Below the pieces are notes generated by a model that was not told the origin of the DNA, ran no database searches, and saw only the letters and a list, made by a program, of their open reading frames with translations. A DNA stretch of 64,000 nt from Epithemia pelagica (taxonomy: Eukaryota > Bacillariophyta > Bacillariophyceae > Surirellales > Surirellaceae): positions 558,001 to 622,000 of the forward strand of contig OX337233.1 of the NCBI GenBank assembly GCA_946965045.2. Direction: 5' to 3'. The position numbers and the translations under genes were made by a program. Positions 21,130 to 31,385 of this stretch are shown here, in pieces; within the stretch, counting starts at the first letter, position 1; every line of letters begins with the position of its first letter.

Positions 21130-22180
21130 GTGCTATTCGAAAGGAATCATCCAAACCATGCTTTCAGAGTTTTGGCCATGACAGCAACAACGAATATTAC
21201 AAGGCATTGGCGATTCACAACGACGACAGCCAAAAAGCAGCACCAGCAACAACAACAAGACCAGCAAGAAACATCGCAACGAAAAAACTGACATGGTGCA
21301 ACGAGGACTGGATGCGGCCTACAGTCGGTTGCAATGGGCCCGATAGCCCGTCTTGCGAACCTGAGATACCGACTTGGCAATGACAAACCGCTCGTTACAG
21401 ATTTTGCGATGGTGGCTTTGGAATCTTGTGTCCACGGTCCTGACATCAACTGACCCTCGTCATGTGGTGTGAATGGTACGGTCGTCCCTTGATGCAAGCC
21501 TACGAATCGATCGAGCCTTGCTCCAATTGCGAGAATTGGTCCACAAGGGTCCTTGACACAATACCAAGCCTTGGAACAACATGCAAGGTTCAATTCGCAA
21601 TTCTTGAGGATTGTGGTGACCAATGAAACCACTGGTATACTAAACGAGACAAATACTGAGTTGACCGTGTTGGTGCAAGGCAATCCCTTTTGTACGAGCT
21701 CGGTGGAACCAGCTCCAATTGTTTCATAAAACTTGAAGCCCCACTTGCCTGTGTGTGTCACTGCCTTTTGGACGCCCGCTCTGTCTTCTTTGTGGGTGAT
21801 TCATGCCTTGGATAGGGTTTGTGACACTCTTGGTACCAACCAATGAGGCCATTTAAGCCTTGAATGTCAATGCTTGAGCGACTTGCTGGACGAACAAGAC
21901 GATGACTTTTGGTTGGCCCGTATGTCGGGATGGTGCCTTGTTTCACTCTCGTGGCTGACAATCAAAGCAACCCCATTCAACTGACCAATGATTTGGGTAC
22001 TGATTGGATCTTGTCCGTGACACAATTTCCGAAATCGCTCCACGACACGGCCGAACTGGCCGTGCAAACTATCCGGACTGAACCGTGATTGCCTATCACC
22101 CGCGCCAATTTCGTCAACACCCAAGTCGTCGCCCTTTGTGGGGCCATTCATTGGATGGATGCCGTTTTGTTGCCATAAGA
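21130..22180 (+). pseudogene. Relic C: membrane module + FAS1 gene
   Basis: Homologous to relics A and B. The membrane module (CEWYGRPLMQAYES near 21465-21510) and the FAS1 domain (from about 21830; terminal part near 22090-22180) are both broken by indels and stops. It lies upstream of K4, as relics A and B lie upstream of K1 and K2. Confidence 0.55.
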
Positions 22181-22705
22181 ATACACACATGATTCTGTGG
22201 AAGAAAGATCTGGAACGCCGTTGTTTTGCGCAGGGGGAATCGAAAGCAAATCGTTTCATCGAAAGCCTTGCGACTTTGGAACTGTCTCATTGAAAGTAGG
22301 GCGCTTGTCCTTGAATTGCAGGTTGTGGTGGACAACGGGTGCAGTCGAGAAGATTATTGACGGAAACAAGTCTCTCTATTACCTCGAGAGAGATGTCATG
22401 TCGTTCATCTGCAACTTTACATCCACCGATTGTTAGAAACTTTGGAGTGTTGCCCCATTGCTGCTGGTCCGATCCATGACGGACTTACACGCTCACAATT
22501 CCACGCCTGTGGGCCGTGACGAGATGGTGGTCCTCTAAAAATATATATGTGTGACGTGTGTCCAACATTAAAACAACTAACAGACACGATGCGTGGATGG
22601 TTGATACAGATAGAAGAACGCAGCGGCGGACAACATGTGAGATCCGAAACATTGGTGCTAGCTCAACGGTTCGTGGAGTGACTGCAGGCGATCTTGGATG
22701 AGTGC

Positions 22706-22722
22706 TTCACAACGAAAGCTGA
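22706..22722 (+). promoter_or_regulatory. Upstream motif of K4
   Basis: TTCACAACGAAAGCTGA, a two-mismatch copy of the array motif, 71 bp before the K4 ATG. Confidence 0.35.
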
Positions 22723-22792
22723 CATACCTAGCACAGATTTTTGTCGCCTTTTTCAACACACTTTACTGCGTTGACAATAATATCAAAAGACC

Positions 22793-24487
22793 ATGCATGA
22801 ACAAGCAAGATTGTCCAATCTTGTCTTTCCTGACACGAGCAAAGATGAAGTACCACAATGGAATTCTGGTTCGTGGCCGCCACTTTTGGGTGGGTGGCGC
22901 TGTTCTCATGCATCGGTTATTGTGAATGGCGAGAAAAAGGAACAACAGACAATCGTAGTCATAGGAGGAGCTACAGCCAAAGGTGCCACAAATTCGGTGT
23001 TGTTGATGGCTTTGGACAAGGACACGAAGCAATGGAGAGATGGTCCATGTCTGAATCATAATCGTGCATGTCATGCAGCAGTGGTTTGTAATGGCTCTGT
23101 GTACGCAATGGGGGGAGGCTCTAAAGAACATCGTCTGGATTCCATAGAGCGGATTGATCTCGTAGCTTTGTTGAAGTCACCATGTACTACCAACAACACG
23201 AACCCTTGGAGGACATTGACTTGTACATTGTCCACTCCAAGAGGCGGATGTCAAGCTGCTGCGGTAAACAACCGTTTTATTGTGATTGTCGGTGGATACA
23301 ATGGAAGCTTCTTGTCGTCGACAGATATTCTTGATACGGCAGTGCAAACTCAACACATTGTCACTCCAGGCCCCTCCTTGACGATTCCTCGATCTTCATG
23401 TGGAATGGCTGTTGTTGGTAATCGCATCATTGTCATTGGTGGGCACAATGAAAGTCGTGCACTTAATTCCGTCGAATATTTGGACTTTATCGATACTTCT
23501 CAAGAGACCAATGAGGATGTGGGTTTCATCTTTCCTTCATCATCGAAATGGAAAGTGCACAAGGATCTGGTCCTTTCTGTCCCTCGAACGCAACATGCTG
23601 TTGGGAAAGTCGGGAGCTGTTTGATTGTGACTGGAGGCAAAACCAAGAAAGCTTTGAAGTTGGTAGAAGTATTGGACACGAAGCGCAACGCCGTGTTCAA
23701 CATACCTGATATGACCACGAGGCGGAACGGTCCTAGTCTGGTATCATTGTCTGACATGATCGCTGTCATTGGAGGGTTTCGTCAGGATACGTGTGAGACG
23801 CTCGCACTGAGTGACACACTTGAACACACCCAGGTACGGCGTTTGTTGCAGAAAGAATTGGTTGTGATATCGCAAGGGACTGGAGAAATTATTGTTTCAA
23901 ATATTGTTGCTCTGTTCTCTTACGACACTTTGGTGCTCTTCTTTTCAAAGACATCTCAGAACATGTATTCGTGTCGCGCTGAGCTCGACATGGAACTTGA
24001 AAAACTGAAGAGTAAGATTCAACTTGCAAATAGGGATCGTATCAATGTCAAGGCGCTGCAAGAGGCAATTGAGGCGGAATCCTTGCTGTCTTTGTTGGAA
24101 GGTCTTCGAGATCAGGATGACAAGTTCCGCTCTGTACATGAGCTTCAAGAAACTATTGACGAACTGAAAGGGAAGCTGCAGAATATGGACAGTTTGGCGG
24201 GGTGTCTTCCAATTGCTCGCAAGATTGAAGAGCTACAACGTCTTGTCGACTTGAATGGCAGTTATGGAGATGGAAAGAACGTTGCTGGTCAGAAAGCAAA
24301 GGATGAGTTTGAATTTGTATCGGTGACCGGAAACGAAATCCTACCAGTGTCCGGCCGTTCTTCTGATGAAGACTCGAATGCTTGTTTTAACTTGGAAGAA
24401 CGACTCATGAAACTGGAAGACATGATGGTTCAACTCTCTGATCGGGTTGGTTTGCTTGAGAATCCAATGCTCTCGAAGAAGACCTAG
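22793..24487 (+). CDS. K4: kelch propeller-coiled-coil protein
   Basis: Intact. Spliced product 525 residues: exon 1 22793-23833 (six kelch repeats, starting MHEQARLSN) and exon 2 23951-24487 (coiled coil). The 117-nt intron 23834-23950 is a multiple of three and has no in-frame stop, so the unspliced transcript also encodes one continuous 564-residue protein. The extra 39 residues include a hydrophobic run (IIVSNIVALFSYDTLVLFF). The splice sites CAG|GTACGG and TTTTCAAAG| are the same as in paralogs with stop-containing introns, so I take splicing as the default. The tail is B type (LLENPMLSKKT) with one 43-residue module. Confidence 0.88.
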   Translation: MHEQARLSNLVFPDTSKDEVPQWNSGSWPPLLGGWRCSHASVIVNGEKKEQQTIVVIGGATAKGATNSVLLMALDKDTKQWRDGPCLNHNRACHAAVVCNGSVYAMGGGSKEHRLDSIERIDLVALLKSPCTTNNTNPWRTLTCTLSTPRGGCQAAAVNNRFIVIVGGYNGSFLSSTDILDTAVQTQHIVTPGPSLTIPRSSCGMAVVGNRIIVIGGHNESRALNSVEYLDFIDTSQETNEDVGFIFPSSSKWKVHKDLVLSVPRTQHAVGKVGSCLIVTGGKTKKALKLVEVLDTKRNAVFNIPDMTTRRNGPSLVSLSDMIAVIGGFRQDTCETLALSDTLEHTQVRRLLQKELVVISQGTGEIIVSNIVALFSYDTLVLFFSKTSQNMYSCRAELDMELEKLKSKIQLANRDRINVKALQEAIEAESLLSLLEGLRDQDDKFRSVHELQETIDELKGKLQNMDSLAGCLPIARKIEELQRLVDLNGSYGDGKNVAGQKAKDEFEFVSVTGNEILPVSGRSSDEDSNACFNLEERLMKLEDMMVQLSDRVGLLENPMLSKKT

Positions 24488-24919
24488 GTCCATGTGCCAT
24501 TTTGAGACGGCGAACGAGGTCCATTCTGTCACGTTTGTGATCTTTTCGCATTACGACCACATATTACGCCTTCCCAGTATAAAATGAAATGTCCAACTCT
24601 TGCGTGTTGTTTGAAATAACGACAATGATTGCTGTGTCGTATTTTCCTCAATTCCTTGAAGGTAATGAAGGTGAAACACTATATAAGGTACAGAGTCGGA
24701 ACACCTCTCGTCTCCGTGGGCGGATCTCGATCACAAGGTGGAACAAGGAACAATATATGACACAGAGCTGGAACACCTCGTCTCTCGTGGGCGAAATCGA
24801 TCAATAGGTGTGTGTTGGTGCTGGTTCTCGGTGACACTTTATAGAGAAAGAGAAAGCCAGCTGTCGTTTCCCGTGAGGCGCCGTTGGTTGGAGGATTGAC
24901 AAGAGCCAACAGAGATCGT

Positions 24920-25268
24920 TTACCACACTTTCCACCACGGACGACGATGCGGTGGGTCGTTGGTAGTATTCTGGTTGTTCGAATCGGGTTTCGTTTGTGT
25001 CATTATCGTCGGTACTTTGTCGATGTTTTCATCCTTGTCCTTGTTATCGGGACGATCCGTGGTATCGTCATCATCCTTTTGGTGGTGCTTGTCCGTGATG
25101 CTGCTGCTGCTGTTGCGGGCTTGTAGTGCTTCGCGGGTGGAAAGTGGCGTTGTCACGGTCGACGTCGTCGTCGTGTGGTTACTGCTACCATACTCTTGGT
25201 TCTTTTTCTCCTCTTTCACGGGCGAGGAAGAGGACGATAACAAGGACCCAAGAATGGAGGACAGAGTT
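24920..25268 (-). pseudogene. C0: C-terminal fragment of C-family gene
   Basis: On the minus strand, convergent with K4, it reads LSSILGSLLSSSSSPVKEE, Thr/Ser runs, HHQKDDDD and the family C-terminus NTTNDPPHRRPWWKVW to a stop at 24920. The 5' part is gone: at 25268 the sequence switches into kelch-tail sequence on the plus strand. Confidence 0.65.
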
Positions 25269-25719
25269 GGTAAAGGCGCTGCAAGAGACAGTTGAGGCGG
25301 AATCCTTATTGCCTTTGATGGAATGGCTTCGTGATCATGACGACAAGTTCCGCTCTGTACAGGAGCTTCAAGAAACGATTGACGAACTGAAAGGGAAGTT
25401 GCAGGATATGGACAGATTAGCGGAGTGTCTTCCAATTGCTCGCAAGATTGAAGAGTTAAAAAATCTTGTCAATTTGAATGTCAGTTTTAGTGATGAAGAG
25501 ATCCTTGTTGGTCAGAAAGCGGAGATTGAGGTTGAATCCGGATCAGTCACTGGAAACGAAACACTACCAGTTTCCATCCGTGTGACAGATGATCTCTCGA
25601 ATGGTTACGCTGGTCATACGAAACTGGAAGATATGATGATGGAACAAAGGAACATGATTGTTGAACTTTCTGATCGTGTTCGTTTGCTGGAGAAGAAAAG
25701 AACTTGGTCCATTTTGTGA
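25269..25719 (+). pseudogene. Orphan K coiled-coil tail (5' truncated)
   Basis: From KALQETVEAESLLPLM onward this is the second half of a K exon 2, nearly identical from about 25440 to the tail of K9 (A type, ending LLEKKRTWSIL). There is no propeller, intron or start. It is fused at 25268/25269 to the antisense C0 fragment, giving a chimeric open frame 25126-25719 that is probably not a gene. Confidence 0.75.
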
Positions 25720-26405
25720 CGGAGAACTAGTTGTCTTGGTCCATTTTGTGATGTTCGATGTATGGGCATAAAACAATCACAAATTAATTTATGTCAAATT
25801 TCTACTTGTTTGATGCGGTTGGGCCCAAATGCCAAGTCGTCACTTTCGTGTAGAGCCGGATTCCATTAGGTGAAAATCAGACCCTTGTAAGGAGTGATTC
25901 TTTTGAGTCATCGATCGTTTCTTCTTTTGCTTTTGCAGCTACGAGTGAAATTCATTCCTGCACAGCTTCTTGTCGAGGCACAGTGCCACAACAGTCAGCC
26001 AAACGTGTGCACTTAAGCCCATTGACTATCCCCCATCACAAACATATAGCGACAACCACTCATTCTATCTCTATTATGTCATCCAGCATGTCTACGAATA
26101 TAACCAAGATCTTGTGTTGCGTGGATCTAATGAAAAGATCCTTCAAATGTGGTGCTATGGTGATTCAATGACCACTCTTTATTACCCGTCGCCAATGCAA
26201 GACGACTGTATTCTTGTCTTAACTACATCCATTCCCTCCTTTGTTGTAGTAGTGTGGTAGTTAAATACATTGAAGAGTACCACGGGTCCACCGTTTCTCA
26301 TACCAAACGACATGTACAGACTCGTTGATGGAAAACATACTACTGATGAATGTGAACCCATCAAGGAAAATCCTGCCAGAATGTTTCGTATTCAAAATTA
26401 TTTCT
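25720..26405. other. Spacer between K tail and M1
   Basis: Closely similar to 59866-60540. It is the region where the C-terminal part of an M gene would lie (compare M0), but only unrecognisable remains are seen. No gene is supported. Confidence 0.5.
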
Positions 26406-27410
26406 CTACCTGTGTGGTGGATGAAACAGAGTGGTCATTTTCATGGGGCGCTGTGGAATCACCGCCACTCGACACAAACAGAGAACAAAGCGGACGATCC
26501 AATGGTGATGGTAGTTCGTGTGGTCCGTGTTGTTGCCTTTTTGAAACCGAAAATCGGTGTCGTCAAAGTCCCAATGCCCGATGGACTGCAACAAGCTGTC
26601 GTCCGTCGGTGCGAGACTCCGTCTTCCACCGACAGCATAGAGATGCGACCCCACAACGGCGAGTCCTAATTGATGCCGACGTACGGTAAGGGGTGGACCT
26701 TGCAACACCCTCCCGTGAACAATATCTAGAATTTCCACGGACGACACGAGTCCTCCCGATTTCTGACGTCCCCCCACGACCACCATATATCGATCGTGCA
26801 CCGTGGTCGCAGCGCATCCGTACCGGGCCTCCATCAAGCGACACTGCATCGTTTCCCAGGTGGTCGTCTTGTTGCTTGGGACGTATTTGTTTGGATCTGA
26901 TGAAAGCGTAGTAGTTATTGTTGTTGTTGCCCATAGCATCAAGTCGGCAATGGAAATGCGTTCAATGGTATCCCATGTGATAAATCCAAGAGAAATGCCT
27001 CCCAGAGCGTAGACGTGACCACGACAGACGACGGCCGCCAGTTCTCGTCTTGCGACAGTCATGTTGGGTCCCTGTTTCCATTCGTGTCGAGTACTAGTCT
27101 TCCAACAAGGCAACAGTATGACCGTATTGGTGGCATAGTCATTGGCGTGTTTGCCGCCCATGAGCACCACCAGCTGGTCGTGTTGAGGATTGTACGGCGC
27201 CTGAACAACAACCGATACATGGCCATAGCGCCGTCCACCTGCCAGGGGAGGCCATTGATTGGGATCAGTCTGCCATTGCGCTTGTGATTGTTGTTGTTGT
27301 GATGATGAAGATGAGCCCAGAAAGGCAAGGCCCGACAATTCCGCTTGCTGGTGATGATAATTCTCCTCATTCATGGCATGATATCCTTTGAAGCGTCCTG
27401 TGCTGGCCAT
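26406..27410 (-). CDS. M1: kelch-repeat protein, C-terminally truncated
   Basis: Up to 334 residues, starting at ATG 27410 (MASTGRFKGYH) or at 27374 (MNEENYHHQQAEL, which resembles the K start). It has a Ser/Gln-rich N-terminal stretch, then kelch repeats with VLMGG, YALGG, VVVGG and YAVGG motifs: four blades instead of six. After the fourth blade (near FQKGNN) homology with M0 and M2 ends and about 30 unrelated residues lead to a stop. It is therefore probably a truncated, possibly non-functional gene, although the frame is open. It lies head-to-head with K5, but the 10.9-kb transposon now separates them. Confidence 0.6.
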   Translation of the reverse strand: MASTGRFKGYHAMNEENYHHQQAELSGLAFLGSSSSSQQQQSQAQWQTDPNQWPPLAGGRRYGHVSVVVQAPYNPQHDQLVVLMGGKHANDYATNTVILLPCWKTSTRHEWKQGPNMTVARRELAAVVCRGHVYALGGISLGFITWDTIERISIADLMLWATTTITTTLSSDPNKYVPSNKTTTWETMQCRLMEARYGCAATTVHDRYMVVVGGRQKSGGLVSSVEILDIVHGRVLQGPPLTVRRHQLGLAVVGSHLYAVGGRRSLAPTDDSLLQSIGHWDFDDTDFRFQKGNNTDHTNYHHHWIVRFVLCLCRVAVIPQRPMKMTTLFHPPHR

Positions 27411-27689
27411 TGGGATCGCTGTGGGAGGCCAATTCCCAGAAACTATTCCTTCCAAAATGTGGCGGTGTCTCGCTCCACGATTCGAAAAGTATAAGGCGTG
27501 ACTGTTTTCTGTTCACCTCGTCCGGCGTTCTGCACAGCTCAATATGCTGTGTTCGCAGTGCCAGACGGCGCCATGCACGCCGGGCATGGCGTATGATCAC
27601 TCGCAGGTCAACGGCTGTACGCGTGCCGAGATGTTGCAGGCCATCACTGTGACGTGACGAATTGCGACCGGCACCGAACCGAGAGCGTA

Positions 27690-27705
27690 CACTGCAAGTC
27701 ATTTC
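27690..27705 (+). repeat. Left terminal inverted repeat
   Basis: CACTGCAAGTCATTTC, exact reverse complement of 38592-38607, preceded by the TA target copy. Confidence 0.95.
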
Positions 27706-27725
27706 TAGACTGAGTAACTATTCTG

Positions 27726-27934
27726 TTAACCGAATATTAATTAATCGATCCAGCCCTAACCGATTAAGGCGAACGACACTTCCCTCCATTTTTATCCAGT
27801 TACAACGACCGAACATTTCCAATTCGATTTATTGCTAACCGAATACCAAATAAACAAAATTTCAAACCGAATAATTTATAAATCGGTCGATACTAACTGC
27901 TTGAAAGTTAAGTCCGTTCACATCTAACCGTTTA
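27726..27934. repeat. Left subterminal repeats
   Basis: Five copies of a short motif close to TAACCGAATA: 27727-27736, 27757-27766, 27836-27845, 27864-27873 and 27925-27934. Such repeats are transposase-binding sites in CACTA elements; that role here is inference. Confidence 0.7.
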
Positions 27935-27968
27935 ATCGTCTTCGTTATATTTTTATCCTTTTGTGGTT

Positions 27969-29084
27969 TTATTTTCTCTCGTCACATCGTCGACGTTTAC
28001 CATCGTCAGAAGCATCAGCAACACTACTTTCCTTTTTATCATTTTTCTCGGCATTCTCTTTTTCCGCATCATTGTTAAGATGTAGTCGTCGCTTGAGTGG
28101 TTTTTCACTGATCGATCCACCAACAGGGATAGAACGCACTCCCGATGACGAACTCGCATGTTTTCCGAAAAGGGAATTGAGATACAACAAGTCTTCATGT
28201 TTCTCAAAACTCAGAATCCCTCCATGGCAGGACATAACAAGACTCTGACGAGATACAACCGAATTAGCCACTGTATGGATATATTGAATGCATTCATTCG
28301 GAAAATAATACCCAACCTTCAACGACACTTCTCGTTGAGTAGAAGTAGTTGATAGACCGCCCAGTTTGTTCAATTCCTTGTCCATTTTTTTTTGTAGATT
28401 GTATAATCCAATCCAAATACTACGATGTAGACATCGTCTTGGAACCACAAGATTCGATGGATGGTCATACCCAGGATGTGTATTTGGGAAACCCATAGTA
28501 ACCGTAGGTGGGAGTTCCTCGAGGCGATGTCTTGTAGGCTTCACATAAGAATTGATCGTGTTATGCCAAAATCTGACGACATACACGTTGCACATTCCTT
28601 CTGCCCATGCATTACCACTTCTCTCCAACTCACGTAGAGTAAAAACAAAAACCCGAAATAGCAACTTTACTTTGTAGTCTGGTTTTTCCCCATCAATCCA
28701 CAGAACTTCTCTTGATTCGTAAACTTCATCGTTCTTAGATCCACACCCGTTCTGTATCTTGTTGCGCGTGTGTGATGGAAGATTTGGATACCACTTCAAG
28801 CGATTACTGCGAAACAATGGAAGAAACAGCCGGATTCTGATAGTGGTTTTTTCTGAATCTGGATCATCATCTTCATCTTTCACCCGTTCCTCCAACCGCG
28901 CGATAGTTATTTCCTTCGAATCCTCGTCGTCCTCTCGCAATTGAATGGCCATAAACGAGCCAATCCGGATATTATCCATTAATGTCCAATCGAAATACGG
29001 GACGTCGTTCACATAAACGGTATTTCCATACCCTGGCGACGAAGACGAAGACGAAGACGAAGACGACGAGGACGACACAGACAT
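27969..29084 (-). CDS. Transposon gene: BAH-like protein
   Basis: 371 residues. I start it at ATG 29084 because a TATATAAA box lies about 50 bp upstream; the frame stays open further but would read through it. A run of about 13 Ser follows the start. Residues about 30-160 (DNIRIGSFMAIQL, ITIARLEER, IRIRLFLPL, EVLWIDGE, then KLLFRVFVF) follow the pattern of a bromo-adjacent homology (BAH) domain, a chromatin-binding fold. The C-terminus is basic (KRRRCDERK) and could be a nuclear signal. BAH assignment is from pattern only. Its job in the element may be chromatin targeting or silencing avoidance (inference). It is divergent from the PLP gene. Confidence 0.6.
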   Translation of the reverse strand: MSVSSSSSSSSSSSSSPGYGNTVYVNDVPYFDWTLMDNIRIGSFMAIQLREDDEDSKEITIARLEERVKDEDDDPDSEKTTIRIRLFLPLFRSNRLKWYPNLPSHTRNKIQNGCGSKNDEVYESREVLWIDGEKPDYKVKLLFRVFVFTLRELERSGNAWAEGMCNVYVVRFWHNTINSYVKPTRHRLEELPPTVTMGFPNTHPGYDHPSNLVVPRRCLHRSIWIGLYNLQKKMDKELNKLGGLSTTSTQREVSLKVGYYFPNECIQYIHTVANSVVSRQSLVMSCHGGILSFEKHEDLLYLNSLFGKHASSSSGVRSIPVGGSISEKPLKRRLHLNNDAEKENAEKNDKKESSVADASDDGKRRRCDERK

Positions 29085-29130
29085 ATTTTTGGATTTCTGC
29101 TCACCACACAGTTTTACACCTACACATCCT

Positions 29131-29138
29131 TTATATAT
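29131..29138 (-). promoter_or_regulatory. TATA box of the BAH-like gene
   Basis: Minus-strand TATATAAA about 47-54 bp upstream of the chosen ATG. Confidence 0.5.
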
Positions 29139-29139
29139 A

Positions 29140-29877
29140 CCATGTGTGTGGTCCTCTCTCTCTATAACCCGCGTTCTCATGCTCATCCGGCGTGCATATA
29201 TCGTTAGTCTGCAATATTGTATGATATTCCAAACCACTGACATCCAATGATTGTTTTGATTTTGTCTATGTATTTTACTAACAGACATGCGTATGGTCTA
29301 AGTTGACTCATACGCCTGACAACACATGTCCTAAGAAACACAATAATACTTATATATCGTTTCAAACCATGGGGTTATATATATATCAATATTCAACTCT
29401 TTCAATGACCCTTATGTAATTTTACACCATACACCCATATTCCCCTATACGATAGGCCAGTTATGCAATATTTGTATAATATTCATATTCATACTCCTTC
29501 GTTTGAAACGATTTTACGTAGAGCAGTTTTCATGCTCCCACTCAAATCAAATAACACAACTTCTAGGTAGTAAGACGAATATTGTTAAATTAAATCAGTA
29601 TAACAAATATTACAAAAGAAGTCATTCACGGTTTTGAACTCATTTGGTCTTGCAACAACAATCAAAAGTAAGCCGACCCTTCTTTCCTTTCGTGCATATT
29701 TCGCCTCACTTTTTTCAAGGACCTCGTCTCGTCTCTCTCATCTCTCTCTCGTTTCCTTTTTTTCACATGCTTATTTTTAAGATCACATTCTGTATCGTTT
29801 GTTTCAAGTTATATCCTTTTCTTCTACTAAACAGTCGTTGAAGCATTCCATTCAACAGTCATACAACAGTCCATCTA
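29140..29877. other. Divergent intergenic region
   Basis: AT-rich, between the BAH-like and PLP genes; probably holds both promoters. No reading frame is supported. A pyrimidine-rich stretch at about 29675-29765 precedes the PLP gene. Confidence 0.4.
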
Positions 29878-31323
29878 ATGGCGGACGATTTTGCAAATAA
29901 CTGGGGTGCGTCGTATGTTCTACCCGATTTACGCCGGCAGTCAACGAAACGTAAAGCAGTTGATTCGTATATATCATCCGACAAGAGATCAGAGATCGAA
30001 CTTCGTGCGATTATCAAGAACACTACACATGGATATTTCAATTTAGAGAAACTTACTCCCAATGGATCGGACGCCAATTTGTTCGCTATTACAAGCTTAT
30101 GCAATGGGGACACTCATGGTGTCCTCATTGGCTGTGGAAGTTATGTCGCTGGAGATTTGGGTCCTTTACAACCCTGGTCTACCGCCGACTTCCGCGTCAA
30201 TGAAGGCCCATCTTACATTCATGAACCCACAAGCAATGATATCTCTGTCTCAGCACGGTCGAGGACCATCGCCCTACCCTACTGCATTGAAGGTGTCATG
30301 GGAGAACGAGGACAAATTTCCTACGAGGATTTATGTCTCCAAGGTCTTCACAAGAGATGTATTTACCAAGAAGCAATCGGCCAGCGCGTGACTGTTCTTT
30401 TCCTCGAGCTACTGTTGGCCTCGAATGGTTGCACATTGAGCAATCGATTTCTAAAAAGAGTCGGTCTGTTGTCGAAGCATCATGATTTCCATATCATCGT
30501 TGATGAAATACTCACCGGTGCTCGAATGGACACAATGCTTTTAACAATGAATGGACCAAAGGAATTTATTGACCGCGTGGCTTTCGTCACACTCGGTAAA
30601 TGGTGTAAATGCGGTGTGGTTTTGTCTGGATATCACTATGACTCACATCTACAATCGTCTAAAAACCGGATGGACCCACGTGGAGTAACAACAGGTCTCA
30701 ATTGCTCTAATCCCTTGCCTTATTTTCGCAAAGTCCAGGAACTTCTTCCAACAATTCCAGATCGACGAACAAGATGCATCTCTAAGTTTACGTCCATGAG
30801 CTCCCATGAAACCTGGGGCATTGGTCTTATCATCTTCATCCCTCGCTGTTGCCTCGGTACCAGAGCTGGAACGAAAAACAGGTTGCTACCATTACTGAAT
30901 AACACGCCGCCAGATAACATCAAGTCGATACCGGAACCAACATGGAGCAGAGCTAGTGTAAGTCGCCGCACTCTTTCTTGTGTACTAAAATGGACAAATC
31001 AAGTCTCGTTCATTTCAAGTAACTTCTCTCTGGATTCAAAGATACTGTGTCTTTATCACATGATTTGCTTTCTTGTTGAGCACCATGTACCTGGTGGTTG
31101 GATCACATCGTCTGAATTACACGAGCAAGTGACAAAGGCAAGTGACGAACATGAACAAGAAAGTCTACGATTCACAACCTCTATCCTCCGTGCTATCGAG
31201 AGATGTGGGTATCTCAGGAAACAAATGAAAACCCACCGTCGACTACATGGATGGTCCATTATATCTGACCGTCTCAACTATCCATGGCAAGTTACTCCCA
31301 TTGAACATTCCCCGAACGAATGA
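29878..31323 (+). CDS. Transposon gene: PLP aminotransferase-like + winged helix
   Basis: 481 residues from ATG 29878, single exon. The first 300 residues match the scheme of fold-type I (class III-like) PLP enzymes: NGSDAN (62-67) in the place of the phosphate-binding GSEAN, Glu177 in FLELLLASNG, Asp209 in HIIVDEILTGAR (pyridine-nitrogen Asp) and Lys241 in FVTLGKW (Schiff-base Lys). All three key residues are present, so catalysis is possible; the substrate is unknown. Residues about 380-470 (from LYHMICFLVEHH, ending GWSIIS) look like a helical DNA-binding winged helix. An aminotransferase-DNA-binding fusion inside a transposon is unusual. It ends 62 bp from the convergent transposase-like gene. 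Family assignment is by motif only. Confidence 0.65.
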   Translation: MADDFANNWGASYVLPDLRRQSTKRKAVDSYISSDKRSEIELRAIIKNTTHGYFNLEKLTPNGSDANLFAITSLCNGDTHGVLIGCGSYVAGDLGPLQPWSTADFRVNEGPSYIHEPTSNDISVSARSRTIALPYCIEGVMGERGQISYEDLCLQGLHKRCIYQEAIGQRVTVLFLELLLASNGCTLSNRFLKRVGLLSKHHDFHIIVDEILTGARMDTMLLTMNGPKEFIDRVAFVTLGKWCKCGVVLSGYHYDSHLQSSKNRMDPRGVTTGLNCSNPLPYFRKVQELLPTIPDRRTRCISKFTSMSSHETWGIGLIIFIPRCCLGTRAGTKNRLLPLLNNTPPDNIKSIPEPTWSRASVSRRTLSCVLKWTNQVSFISSNFSLDSKILCLYHMICFLVEHHVPGGWITSSELHEQVTKASDEHEQESLRFTTSILRAIERCGYLRKQMKTHRRLHGWSIISDRLNYPWQVTPIEHSPNE

Positions 31324-31385
31324 TTCTCGCAACGTCTCCATACGAAGTATATATATCTATAGTAATATATAAAAGCCAATATAGT

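Larger units (their letters stand above)
25440..27689. repeat. Segmental duplication, copy 1
   Basis: Matches 59586-62288 from the K tail through the M gene and its upstream region. It continues at 38608-39190 versus 62287-62870 once the DNA transposon is taken out. Copy 1 lacks about 350-400 bp of M C-terminal sequence that copy 2 keeps around 60620-61040. Confidence 0.85.
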
